Both the position numbers and the translations under genes were made by a program. Positions 1-10,862 of a stretch of 64,000 nt of DNA are shown piece after piece. Each line of letters begins with the position of its first letter. The stretch's first letter is position 1. The notes under the pieces are model-generated. The model was not told the origin of the DNA. It was given only the letters and a program-made list of their open reading frames with translations, and did not search any database. Source of the DNA: Blakeslea trispora. Lineage: Eukaryota > Mucoromycota > Mucoromycetes > Mucorales > Choanephoraceae. The stretch spans positions 124,001 through 188,000 of the forward strand of contig JAIWNE010000036.1 in NCBI GenBank assembly GCA_025331445.1, written 5' to 3'.

Positions 1-205
1 TTGCAAAATAATGAAGGAAAGAAAAGGAATTTATTTTTAAAAAAAAAGTGTTACTGTTTTTTTGTTTGTTAAGTACAAAAAGTAAACTCGCTGATTTTGA
101 ATTTCTGTTGTACAAAAGAAAGAATAGCGCGTTGGAGAAACAGTGACAGTTTTCAATAGCAACAGAAACCAGATAAAGGTTATCTTATGAGCAATACTTT
201 CCATC

Positions 206-825
206 TCAAGTCGAGAAAAGATTTAGCACTGCAAGACAGATGGAGTTTGTGTAACACTTAGAGCCTTGCTCATTGGGCTTCGCGTGCAGCCAGTACACCG
301 CTTCTTGAACAAAAGGATGCTGTTCTGTGATTAAATTCAGTGTTGGAGTGACTGATGGTTCGAGAGAAAGCAGGAAGAGTTTGTTGGAACAGCAAAGTTG
401 TAATTCCGGAAATGGCAATAGCCAAAGCAGTAAGTTTGTCACGGCCGTTTACACCACGACCATTCCTGACAGATGGGCATTCAGGGTTTAAACAGTGGAA
501 TGCGCCTTTCATTCTGTCAAACAAGTCAGAAGGTCCTCAAAATGCTCATCCAAAACGATGTTACTCGAAAGCATGTCTTTCATTGACTCCTCTAATAGTG
601 TTCCTTAAACGAAATCCAGCTCTTGTAAGGATTGCAGGACGTTACTGGCTTCGTCTCTGAGACAAAGCTTACTTTATTAGCTTGGTTGTTTAAATCACTT
701 TCGTTTCTTATTTTTAGTCGAACAAGTTTGCAATCACTGGAGCTTTCTTGTTGAATCTCTTTGGTAGAAGAGAGAATTTTGATGGTTTGATGTTTTGTAT
801 TGTTCTTTATGAGCCCACTCATCAA
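206..825 (-). pseudogene. Decayed transposase-like remnant
   Basis: Three overlapping minus-strand reading frames pick up from one another through frame changes and stops. They look like one decayed coding region read from about 825 down to 270. The last stretch has a Cys-x4-Cys pair (FHCLNPECPSV) followed by NGRDKLTALAIAISG. This is reminiscent of the zinc-ribbon plus final RuvC block (xRDxxAAxNI) of TnpB/Fanzor-type proteins, but the first Cys pair is not found and the match is weak. No terminal repeats are visible. What I see is a broken frame with a Cys pair. The transposase reading is an inference and could be wrong. Confidence 0.3.
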
Positions 826-2411
826 AAATCATTGTATGCAAAAGCTTAAATGAGCGACGGTAATAACAACTTTTTATTGGCTAGCAGTGTCCAATTGTAT
901 TTGCTTATTACCAGCGGAGTAGTTCCCCAGGTACAGCAGCCCCGCCCAAAAAGAATTCACATCGGAGGTCAAAAAGTAGATATAAAGCAAATCCAAACTT
1001 CAAAATCTTAATTACAATTCTTCTGATGAATTCATGTTGATATGAGTTTTCGGCTTGAAGCACTCAGACAGCTTAAAAAAATTATACATCAAAACTTAGC
1101 AAATCATTGTTAGTAACTTGTTAACTCCTTTTGTATTTTGCAATATCTCTAGCTCATAGAAACGTACTATAAATTGCTTGTAGCGTAGAAAAGATATGGA
1201 AAGAGGTCTAGTTGAAGGAGAAAACTCTGATTCTAAGAACAAATGATACTTGCAGCCGTGTCTATTCAGAAGCTTGGTTTGACTTTTATTGTTGGTCTGA
1301 AATGACAGATGTGTTCAAATGGAGCGCTCTTCTCCAGTATGGTTTCCAAGGGAACAATATTGGCTCATTTGGTTTAAAGAAAATAGACAAAATGCACAGA
1401 TTGAAGTCCGCAACTTTGTGTGGAAGTACGGAATGGCATCCGATTTACAAATCTTTTTTTCAATTTCAGGCAATTCAACAAATAGAATTGTCTGATTAGA
1501 AAATTAAGGTTAGACAAATAAGCATGGATGCTGATGACTAACCAGTACCAAAGAGAAGAAAGACCTTTTAGTCTTGTACAATGAAAGAGTGACAGAACCA
1601 TTTAACGCTACCTGCTTGGAAGCTCCAAAAAACACAAACAGGGAGAGTACAGCATTGGATGTAGCACTTTGTCTCTTTCATTATCTGAATTTTGCACTTC
1701 ATTTGGCTTAATGTTGCTCCCCCTTTAAAATCATCAAATTCTTTCAAATCGATAAAGTATTTCGATTATTCTGAACAACAGACTTTCTTTAATAATCCTA
1801 GCCTTTTTTCCCCGTTTCTAAAAAAGACAGAAAAGAGTAAATGTGGAGTAACATCAAAAAAGAAGATATGACTGTGAAACATTGCTTTTCTTCAGAATCA
1901 TAATTTGCACCTTTTTACTTGAGGCAACTCTTCTTTCCTGATTTAAAGTGTCTAGAACTAGGCTATAAATCTTATTGTACTAATTTAAGTTTCTGCTGAG
2001 TATCTCAAATGAACTAGGGCATTAATAGAAAAACAATCAAGTAGGTGCGATTGAATGGTCAATATCTCAAGCAAGCTCAACTAAACAAGTTGTCAAGAAA
2101 TGGTTTATTTCTATAGGTTTCATTCTTCAAGCTTGCTGAGAACTTGGAAGAAAAAACCTTAAAAAATTAAGATGAGAAGGAATAATGATAGCCTATCTTT
2201 AGTAGTAACTTTAAATCGAACTGGTAAATTCTGGTATGAAAGCAGGTATAAAACTTGCAAGATTTAATCCTTTGCAATAGAAGAATGCTATGAAACACTC
2301 GAACAAAAAAGAAAACGCGAATGTGACTTTGGATTTTGGATTTTTTCCCTCTATTCTCTTGCCTCACTTTTTCACGACTCTCTCTCTCTCTCTCTTTTTT
2401 AATTACTTATA
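826..2411. other. Gene-free AT-rich stretch
   Basis: No coding region is supported here. Short frames (for example the plus-strand one at 1212-1499) show no recognisable family or splice continuation. The last 100 bases become pyrimidine-rich (CT runs at 2375-2400) and probably form the promoter and leader of the MED8 gene that starts at 2412. Confidence 0.5.
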
Positions 2412-3155
2412 ATGGAACATCCTCAAGTACAGGCCACACTAGACCCACATACATACCAAGAGTTAGAGGCATTGAAGGGCAAATTATGGTCATTACAAGA
2501 AACTTTTTCAACACACCTCACGTATCTGAAAGAACCCAAATATCCTTTCACCTGGCCCGATCTCCTCAACAAATTCAATATGCTCACAGCCAAGTTTGCC
2601 ACCCTTTCCGAAGATTTCCATAGTTATACAACAACAGGCAGCAATGCCACATTACCTAAATTGATGGTGCACCCTTATATACCCACAACTACCGAACAAG
2701 AGACAAATATCCTAAGTGTCCTCTTGAGAACCAAACTTATTCCAGATATCGAGCGTCTAGAAGCAGAGACACAGGCTGCTATTGCACAGGAAATGAAAAC
2801 TGAGAGTGTTCAAGAACAACGTCTAGATGATGAACAACTGATAAGAAATCAACTTGACCAATGGAATCAGCTGTTGGAGCGCCACGATCGATTGGCCATC
2901 GATGCAACTCAGTTCGTATCCGAACTTGCTTCAGATCATCGTCCCAATTTCCTATTACGTTATGAGTATCAAATAGATGAAGAGGAAGAGGAAGAAGTAG
3001 TAGAAGAAGAATGGCAAAAATTAGGATTTCCGACGGAAGAGGTCTGGAAACGGTGGAAATTAGAATGTATGATGAACTTTTATAGTAGTGGCAAAAATGA
3101 ATTGGTTGGTAGCGATGTCAAGAAATTGGCCACCAATAGCAATCCAAAGAAATAG
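2412..3155 (+). CDS. MED8: Mediator complex subunit 8 (MED8)
   Basis: Intronless 247-residue protein. The N-terminal half has the MED8 pattern: a helical segment (ELEALKGKLWSLQETFSTHL), the FTWPDLLNKFNMLTAKFATL block, then the short HPYIPTTTEQE linker before NILSVLLRTKLIPDIE. MED8 sits in the Mediator head with MED18 and MED20 and relays activator signals to RNA polymerase II. A second helical part follows and ends in an acidic run around residues 192-200 and a short tail. The length fits fungal MED8. The ATG lies just after a CT-rich leader. I found no sign of introns or breaks. The family call rests on the conserved N-terminal blocks. Confidence 0.85.
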   Translation: MEHPQVQATLDPHTYQELEALKGKLWSLQETFSTHLTYLKEPKYPFTWPDLLNKFNMLTAKFATLSEDFHSYTTTGSNATLPKLMVHPYIPTTTEQETNILSVLLRTKLIPDIERLEAETQAAIAQEMKTESVQEQRLDDEQLIRNQLDQWNQLLERHDRLAIDATQFVSELASDHRPNFLLRYEYQIDEEEEEEVVEEEWQKLGFPTEEVWKRWKLECMMNFYSSGKNELVGSDVKKLATNSNPKK

Positions 3156-3551
3156 ACAATAAAATAGAGCAATGAAGCGTATTAAGGAGGGGGAATAAAG
3201 AGGGTTGTGTTCCACGTGGAATTTGAAAAATAGACACTTGAATATTGTTTGTGCTGTTCAAATACAACTCAGCCCTTTTTTAATCTGTCATATCAAGGTA
3301 CAACAAAAAGGCTATATTTTTCTATTTTATTACTGCGTCCCTTTTTCTTTTTTTATTTCTTCTTCTTCTGTTTTTCTCTCTTTCTTACTTTTTTCTTTTC
3401 TTTATTTTTCTTTCTTTTTTTTTTTTTTACTTGAAAAGTCATCTTGTCATCTCGAAACTTATTTTTTTTAAAGCAGAGAATAAGCTCCTTATAATTATTC
3501 ACAAACACAACTCAACACTCACTCACATACACACCCACACACACGCAAACC
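3156..3551 (+). promoter_or_regulatory. Pyrimidine-rich leader of the kinesin gene
   Basis: This 396-bp gap between the MED8 stop and the kinesin ATG has long C/T runs (about 3340-3435) and then an A/C-rich leader of CACA-type repeats directly before the start codon. No TATA box is obvious. It probably holds the MED8 3' end and the kinesin promoter. Confidence 0.4.
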
Positions 3552-6500
3552 ATGAGTGGCAATATTAAAGTTGTTGTGCGTTGTAGACCTTTGAACTCAA
3601 GAGGTGGGTAACAGAGAAGTTTTTTTGTTTATTTTTATTTTTTATTTTGCTTATACATTTTTTTTTTATAGAAAAGGCCCGAAATGCGCCTTGCTTGATT
3701 CGAATGGAAGGCAACAAAACTATTCTGAGTAAGCCTGTCTCACCTGGCTCAACAGTACTCGAAGATCCGAAAGCCTTCACCTTTGATGAGTCTTATTGGT
3801 CTGCAGATAAAGATGATATCAACTATGCAGATCAAGAACATGTCTATAACGACCTTGGTCGAGAATTATTAGACCATGCATTTGATGGTTATAACTGTTG
3901 TATTTTTGCTTGTAAAGTTTAGATAATTTGTCATGTGATCTCAATGTTTAAATTCATCTCTCTCTTTTCTTTCTTTCTGTTAGATGGTCAGACAGGCTCT
4001 GGTAAATCCTACTCTATGGTAAATATTGGTTTTTTAATGCTATATAGACATATATGTATAGATTATAATACACAAAGAAACATGCAGCTGACAATATAAA
4101 TATTCATAAAATTGTTTAGATGGGTTATGGTGAAGATAAAGGTATCATTCCAAGAACCTGTCATGAACTGTTTGAACGTGTATCCAGCAAAAGAACAGAT
4201 TTATTGGACTTCCAAGTTGAAGTGTCTTATATCGAAATCTACAATGAAAAAGTACGAGATTTACTCAACCCTTCCAACAAAGCCAACCTTAAAGTAAGAG
4301 AACACCCTGTCTTGGGTCCTTACGTACAAGACCTTTCACGACTTGCTGTCAACTCATTTGAGAACATTGATCACTTGATGGACGAAGGCAATAAGGCCAG
4401 AACAATTGCTGCCACCAACATGAACGCAACTTCTTCTCGTTCACATGGTGTCTTTACCATTTTTGTCACTCAAAAAATTACAGACCCCAATACAAAACAA
4501 GTAACTGATAAAGTAGCCCGTATCAGGTAAACAATAACAACAGATTGTACTTTTTAAAAGATAATACTGAACAAAAAAAAACAGTTTGGTAGATTTGGCT
4601 GGTAGTGAACGTGCCAACAGTACAGGTGCTACAGGTGCTCGTTTAAAAGAAGGTGCGAATATCAACAAATCCTTAACAACACTTGGTAAAGTCATTGCTG
4701 GCCTTGCCGAGCAATCTTCTATTGATGCCTCTAAAAAGACATCAAAAAAACCCAAAGACGCATTTATTCCATTTCGAGACTCCGTCCTCACCTGGCTTCT
4801 TAAGGATTCCTTGGGCGGTAATTCAAAGACATGTATGATTGCTGCCATCTCACCTGCTGATTATGACGAAACACTCAGTACACTCAGATATGCCGATCAA
4901 GCAAAGAAAATCAAAACAAAGGCCGTCATCAATGAAGATCCTAATGCTAAGGCTATGCGCGAACTCAAGGATGAAGTAGAAGCTTTGCGTCAAGCATTGA
5001 TGGTCTATGCTCCTGAAGAAGTTGAAAAAATTCAAGAAAAAGCACATCCGACCACAAAAAAGAAACCAGCATCAGCCACACCATCTCAATCGACAACAGC
5101 ACCACCACCAGCAGCAGCAACAAATAAGCCCACAAAACTTAATCTCAGTCCTGCTTCAGCCGCATCCCCCACCAGCTCAAAATCAACTGTCGTCTTTACA
5201 GATGCATCTGGTAATACCACACAACTCACAAAAGAAGAAATGGTCGATCAGCTGCAGATGACAGAAAAACTCTTGAACGACCTAAACAAAACCTGGGAAG
5301 AAAAACTTCAGACGACAGAAAAAATTCATGTTGAAAGAGAAAACACACTCACCAATTTGGGTATCACTGTCGAAAAAAATCAAGTGGGACTCTATACACC
5401 CAAAGAAATTCCTTATTTGATCAATTTGAACGAGGATCCTTTGATGTCCGAGTGCTTAATGTACAATATTAAGCCGGGCAGAACAAATGTAGATAAATTT
5501 GAAGTGGATGAAGAAGAAAATGCTACTGTGCCATCCACGCCAGACGACAATCCAGATCAGAAAAATTCTGTCATTCGTCTGAGTGGCTCCAACATCAACA
5601 AAGATCACTGTTATTTTGAGAATGTTGATAATATCGTCACTTTATATCCTCACCAGGATTGTACTACCATGGTAAATGGTAGGCGCGTTACCGAACCAAA
5701 GCGTCTTAAGAGTGGATATCGAATCATCCTTGGTGACTACCATGTCTTCCGATTCAACAACCCTTCCGAAGCCAAGAAGGAACGAGATATTATTCAGCAG
5801 CAGCAACAGCAACAAGAGAACGAACCTGCCCGAGCTGATTCACCGTCAACACCTACTTCACCTACATACTCCGAAAGCAAAGATGGTCTTATGACCCCAC
5901 CTGTTACTGAAGTCATGGATTGGAACTTTGCTCGTCGTGAGGCCATGTTGAATAGTTACATTAGTGACTCTAATTTCAATAACCTGACTGATGAAGATCT
6001 AGATAAACTGTTTGATGATGTAGCCAAAGTGCGAGTCATTCGTAAGCGTCAATCTGCCTCTTCCGAAACCCTCTCGAGACGTACTTCCTCTTCCTCCTCT
6101 TTCCGTCGCAGTACCTATTCATCTGTCTTTTTGGATGATTTGGCTGATAGCGATTACACTACAGATGCAAGTACTGTCTCTTCCACATCCTCATCTCGTT
6201 CTTCCATTGGTGAAAATTACTTTATGATGAGCAAAGAAGAGCAAGAAATCCATATGGAACAGCACAGAAAGAAATACCAAGCCAAGTTGCGTCGCCTCTC
6301 ACGTCGCCTTTCTTATGCTCCACCTATCGCTTTTACACCAAGAGAGAAAGAACTTGCTTCTAAAGTGGTTGCTCATTGGCGACGTAAACGTAATGTCACT
6401 ATGGCCAAAGCTATCTTGATGCATGATGTACATGTCAGACAGGCCAATGAAATGGCCCTCAAGGCCGGAAAAAATGTCTTTTATCAATTTGCTGTTGTAC

Positions 6501-8768
6501 ACGATACTATGTCCGCCACCGCTGTTTCTCACTGGGAAAGTAGTCATGGTATACACCATCAAAAGAGCACTCTTGATACTGACTTGATCAAGACGCCTAA
6601 GCCATGTGTTGCTATTCAAGTCATCGATAGTAAACATAAATCGGTATACATCTGGTCCTTGGAAAAGTTCTTGGCCCGTCTTCGTTATCTTCAAGGTGCT
6701 TATTTTTCCTCTGATTCTAAAAAACACATGAAGGGTGAAGACTTGTTTTATGAATCCGAACACCCTCCTGCCTATACCCTTGTTGGTCTTGCAAAGGTGC
6801 CTCTTCGTAATTTGGCCACTCAAGTACCCATGGAAAGTACAGTCTCGGTCTTTTGCCGTAACACAGGTGAAAAAATGGCTGACTTGCGTGTCTTGATTGC
6901 CCCTATTGCTCGTTCTGTACGTCATCCATACCGCAGTAGTGCTTCATCTATTAGCTCTGCTGAGGATCAAAATGAGCCCATCTTGGACGATGAGAACCCT
7001 CGCAATTTGCTACATGTTGGCCAGCAACTTGTGTTTGAAGTATCCATTATCGATCTTGATGGATTGGATCCAAGACTCTTTTCACGGGTGCATGCTCAGT
7101 TCCGTCTCTCTAATTTTGGAAGTAACCTAGAGGGTGTATTTGCTTCTGAAGCCAAAGAATACACTTACAAGGGCACGCTTGAATTTAACTATCATCAGAC
7201 TTTGTCTATGGCTATCACACAGGATATTCTCAACATCATAAAGACAAAAGAAATTACTTTTGAAATCTATGGTCAGCCTAGCAAGCAATACTTGGAACAG
7301 ACAGCGCTCTCTATTAACAACCGTATCAAGATAGCTGCCGAAGCAGACACACCTCCTGTTGTGATGCCCGTAAAGAAAGCGGAGGATGTCATTGCTCGTA
7401 TCCAGATCTGTGAATTGACACCTGAAGGTGACTATAAACCTGTGCCTGTTGAATCTGCTGCTGCTCACAATGGAGATGTGATTGGCCAAAACGATACTTT
7501 CTCTTTACAACAAGGTCAGCAACGTCGTGTAGTCGTCTCACTTCAGAATGCCTCTCTTGACAAGATCATGGACATGCGTATTGGTCGAATCCGTTTGATG
7601 GATAACAAACAACGTATTCTTGAATCACCTTTGAGTATTGCTGAAGTGCCACTCAACATGATATCCAGCAACTCCAACAAAGATGGCGACTGTATTGCTC
7701 ATGCTTCTTGGGATAGCTCATTGCATGATACACTCTTGTTGAATGCTGTAACACCAGTCAATCAACGTGTCGTCATGTGTTTGAGTTGGACAGTACGTCA
7801 AAAGATGTTGTTGAATGGTAACGAAGTCGATATGGCTGTTCGTTTCGAAAAGGAGTTGTTTGTCAGTATCAAGGACCAAAACAAGGCTGCCACTATCAAG
7901 AAAAAGACAAATCCTAATGCTAAGCGTGGCTCTGTCATCCTCAACTTCTTTTCTCTCAAGTCAAGCAACCATATCAAGAATCAGATTACTAGTTTGTTTG
8001 TGGTAGAATACCGACCTGAAATGTTTGGCGGTGTACTCGATTTACCGCTAGCTGACTTACCCGCCCAAGTGCTAGGTGGATACGAGCGCCAACGCGTGGC
8101 TATGATGAAGCGTGAAGAAACCGAGTCTATGCATTATGCTGTTCAACTGAAAGAACAACTGGATCGTCTATGTGGGCCTATGAGTGAAAAGAGCCCAACG
8201 AAAGAACCCCTGTCTGAACAGACTATTATGAATTTATGGACCAAAAAATTTGAAGTTCAACAAGCTCTTGTCAATCCTGCCAAAGAAGCATTGGTGAAGC
8301 CTGTTGTTCGTCGCTGGATCCCTCATGTGCATCAAATTATGGTACCTGCTGTTCCTGAGGAAGGAAGTCGGTCTAAGCGAGGTTACTTGATGCGCAAAAA
8401 TGATGGTAACAGCAAAGAATGGGATAGATACTGGTGTATTTTAATGGGGTAAGCATATAAATTGTTTTTTTTTGCATGTCCATGCAAACTCATATGTTTC
8501 GATAGTAAATTCTTATTCCTATACCCTGAGCAAAACGAAACAAATGAAGTTGATATCCTTCATATTAAGAATGTTCACAAAGAAGACAAAACTATGGATA
8601 CTATGGTAAGATTATTCACAGCTTGTCTAGTTTAACATGTTTGTCTAATTTCTCTTTGTTGAATAGAAATCAAAAACACTGTTTACAATTGATACCCTCT
8701 ATGACTCACATACTTTTCAAGCGCCTGACAACGCTACTATGACTGAATGGGTTAATCTGATTGATTGA
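3552..8768 (+). CDS. Kinesin-3 motor (KIF1A/UNC-104 type)
   Basis: Seven exons: 3552-3603, 3672-3911, 3984-4018, 4120-4526, 4585-8448, 8506-8605, 8667-8768; together 1599 codons plus stop. The N-terminal motor (about 1-365) has P-loop GQTGSGKS (99-106), switch I SSRSH (about 215) and switch [10 protein letters not shown] (246-253). A FHA domain follows (about 520-640, with the [11 protein letters not shown] core), then the long KIF1B-type middle region. A PH domain fills the last 90 residues (KRGYLMRK...[10 protein letters not shown] and on to the C-terminus). Motor, FHA and C-terminal PH in this order define kinesin-3, a plus-end-directed carrier that in fungi moves early endosomes. Low-complexity Ser/Gln linkers separate the domains. 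All introns are short GT-AG and the frame is intact. Confidence 0.93.
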
Positions 8769-9349
8769 TTATTACTTTAAATATTTCTATGATTCTATTT
8801 TATTATTATATGTTCGCCTAAATTATCAACCGCCACACCTTATTGCATGAAAAACAACTCTATAAACTCTTTTTTAAACATTTTTTTTCTACTTTTCCTC
8901 TCTAATGTTATTGCACTGGAATCTAAAAAGCAAGAACATCCCTTTTGCTCCAAGCTTATTGGAGGAAAGCTCTGAGAACAAGCAATGTCTAATTATTGAA
9001 AAAGAAAAAAAAAACGATGCATGCCATTAGTTCAAGGCGATGAATACATGATGCCTGCATCGTTTTGTTTTGTAATTCATAAATCTTAAAAAAAACGAAA
9101 TGCATAAGGGTGCATAGAAGATCTGTCGTACAAATCTCAAACAGCTTTTTGCAGCCAATATAGAAGCACAGCCTAAATCCTCAAAATCAAGATTCATTAT
9201 AGAATTCCCCTTTGTAAGAGGCACAAGTAAATCAAGCTCATCGAGTTGAAAGTTGAAATATGAGAAAGCTGAAAAATTAAGGCTACTAAATGCTTTATAG
9301 ATTATACTCTTAAGCATTGTCCAGCATCAAATTTTATTATTTTTTGTTG
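8769..9349. other. Convergent 3' intergenic region
   Basis: This stretch lies between the convergent kinesin and NmrA-like genes. It is AT-rich with several A and T runs. A minus-strand frame at 9027-9317 (96 codons) has no recognisable domain and I do not call it. I see nothing else here. Confidence 0.5.
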
Positions 9350-10234
9350 TTATTGTATAAGTTGCTTGTTAGCTTCAAGGAATTGTTCAAATGTCTCTGG
9401 CTTTCTCCCCAAAAGAATTTCAATAGCAGGAGTAACTTGTTGAGTTTCGGAACAGAGGAGTGGACCTGAGAGCATAAAAGCAATTTCATGAGGCAATCCA
9501 TTCTTAATCATGCCATGATATTTCTGTACAGGAGTGATTTCTTGATAGACAATGTCTTGACCGAGTACACGAGAGAAGATGGCAGCACGTTCTTGATTTG
9601 AGATCACATCACCAACCAGGCTATAGACTGCATTTTTATGCTTTTCAACATCTTCCTGAAGAATAACTGCTGCAATAGCACCAATATCGTTCGTTGAAGT
9701 CCAATCTTGACTGTAACTAGGTGGAGTTGCATCAAACAATCGACCCGTTTTCTTTACACGGTCTTGCCAAAATGTGTTTGACATAAAACGGCCGGGACGT
9801 AGCATGACCACATAGCCTCGACGGTTGGGATGATCAAAGATGGCTCTTTCTCCATAGTAGTGTTTAGAGGCTGAAAGCGAAGAACGATAACCATGGCTGA
9901 CAGAGTCAGAAGAGAGATCAACAAACTGTTGTATGCCAGCAGCATAGGCATAGTCAGCAATGATCTTTTTAAGTTCAGCAAATTGTTCAGTATTGCCAAG
10001 TACAACAAAGAGACGTGTATGTCCCTTCAGTCCTTCTTTCAATGGAGACAAATCTTGATAGTCGCCTTGCACGATATCAATTAGTTTGGTCTTGTTGGTA
10101 AACAGAGACTTTACTTTTGCTGGGTTACGAGCAAACAAAGTAACACGAATGTTATTGTCAAGAAGATCTGTTACTGCTTTTGTTCCAATATTGCCAGTAC
10201 CACCAATGATAAAGATACGTTCAGAAGAAGACAT
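9350..10234 (-). CDS. NmrA-like NAD(P)-binding oxidoreductase
   Basis: Intronless 294-residue protein with an N-terminal Rossmann fold: IFIIGGTGNIGTKAV carries the GGTGNIG dinucleotide motif at residues 11-17. Next come RVTLFARNPAKV (the basic NADP-type loop after strand 2), a FVVLGN strand, and FVDLSSDSV, where a short-chain dehydrogenase would have its catalytic serine. There is no YxxxK pair at the usual spacing. This places it in the atypical SDR / NmrA group, which includes redox sensors and quinone or aromatic ether reductases. The substrate cannot be told. It is convergent with the kinesin and divergent from TAF3, sharing a 628-bp intergenic region. Confidence 0.8.
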   Translation of the reverse strand: MSSSERIFIIGGTGNIGTKAVTDLLDNNIRVTLFARNPAKVKSLFTNKTKLIDIVQGDYQDLSPLKEGLKGHTRLFVVLGNTEQFAELKKIIADYAYAAGIQQFVDLSSDSVSHGYRSSLSASKHYYGERAIFDHPNRRGYVVMLRPGRFMSNTFWQDRVKKTGRLFDATPPSYSQDWTSTNDIGAIAAVILQEDVEKHKNAVYSLVGDVISNQERAAIFSRVLGQDIVYQEITPVQKYHGMIKNGLPHEIAFMLSGPLLCSETQQVTPAIEILLGRKPETFEQFLEANKQLIQ

Positions 10235-10862
10235 GCTTGAAAATACTACAACTATTCTAAAGTAAAAAAAAAGAAAGAAAAAGGAAAAACTGGATCATTT
10301 ATATAGGCATTGCCATGCCTACTCAATACGGAAAAATAGGGAAGCCTGGAGCGGATAAATACGATTGTCCGATTATTTGACAAAAGAAGATGTATTTCTA
10401 ATTAGAGTCACCAGGAATAGTAGTTTATCCACAATTGCAAATGGAATGATTACAAAGAGAGAGTGTACATGTTTGTGTATGAGTATGAACATGAGCAACG
10501 AGATATATGCTACTGATAGCATGATTTCAATCAAAAAGCTTACTACAGTGTCACTAAGGAGAGGAAAAGCTTTTATTACATTGATCACCAATTCTTCTCA
10601 ATTAAAAAAGAAAAGACAATGATGATAGCTTCATTTCACTAAGCATTTCTCTCTCTCTCTCTCTCTCTCTTTGTGAAAAAACGTCATTGTTTTCCACCAA
10701 TCAGCATCATGATTTGTGTTGTCTTTATTGTATTTTTTTTTTTCTTCTTTATAGCTGTTTCGAAATAAGCGCGACTATTCCCAGCTTTTTGTTTTTTTTT
10801 ATTATTTCTATTTATTTATTTATTTGAATTATAGAAGAGCATCACAACTGCATATTTTTGTC
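10235..10862. promoter_or_regulatory. Divergent promoter region (NmrA-like / TAF3)
   Basis: 628 bp between two divergently transcribed starts. A TATAT-like element lies about 55-65 bp upstream of the NmrA-like ATG on the minus strand (near 10297). On the TAF3 side there is a (TC)n run at about 10650-10671, a CCAAT box (plus strand, near 10697: CACCAATCAG) and T-rich tracts before the start. No coding region is supported. Confidence 0.4.

Noticed and set aside
1212..1499. 95-codon plus-strand frame
   Set aside because: No recognisable domain and no continuation; isolated in gene-free DNA.
6299..6925. 208-codon antisense frame opposite the kinesin
   Set aside because: Lies wholly within a certain exon of the kinesin-3 gene and shows no family features.
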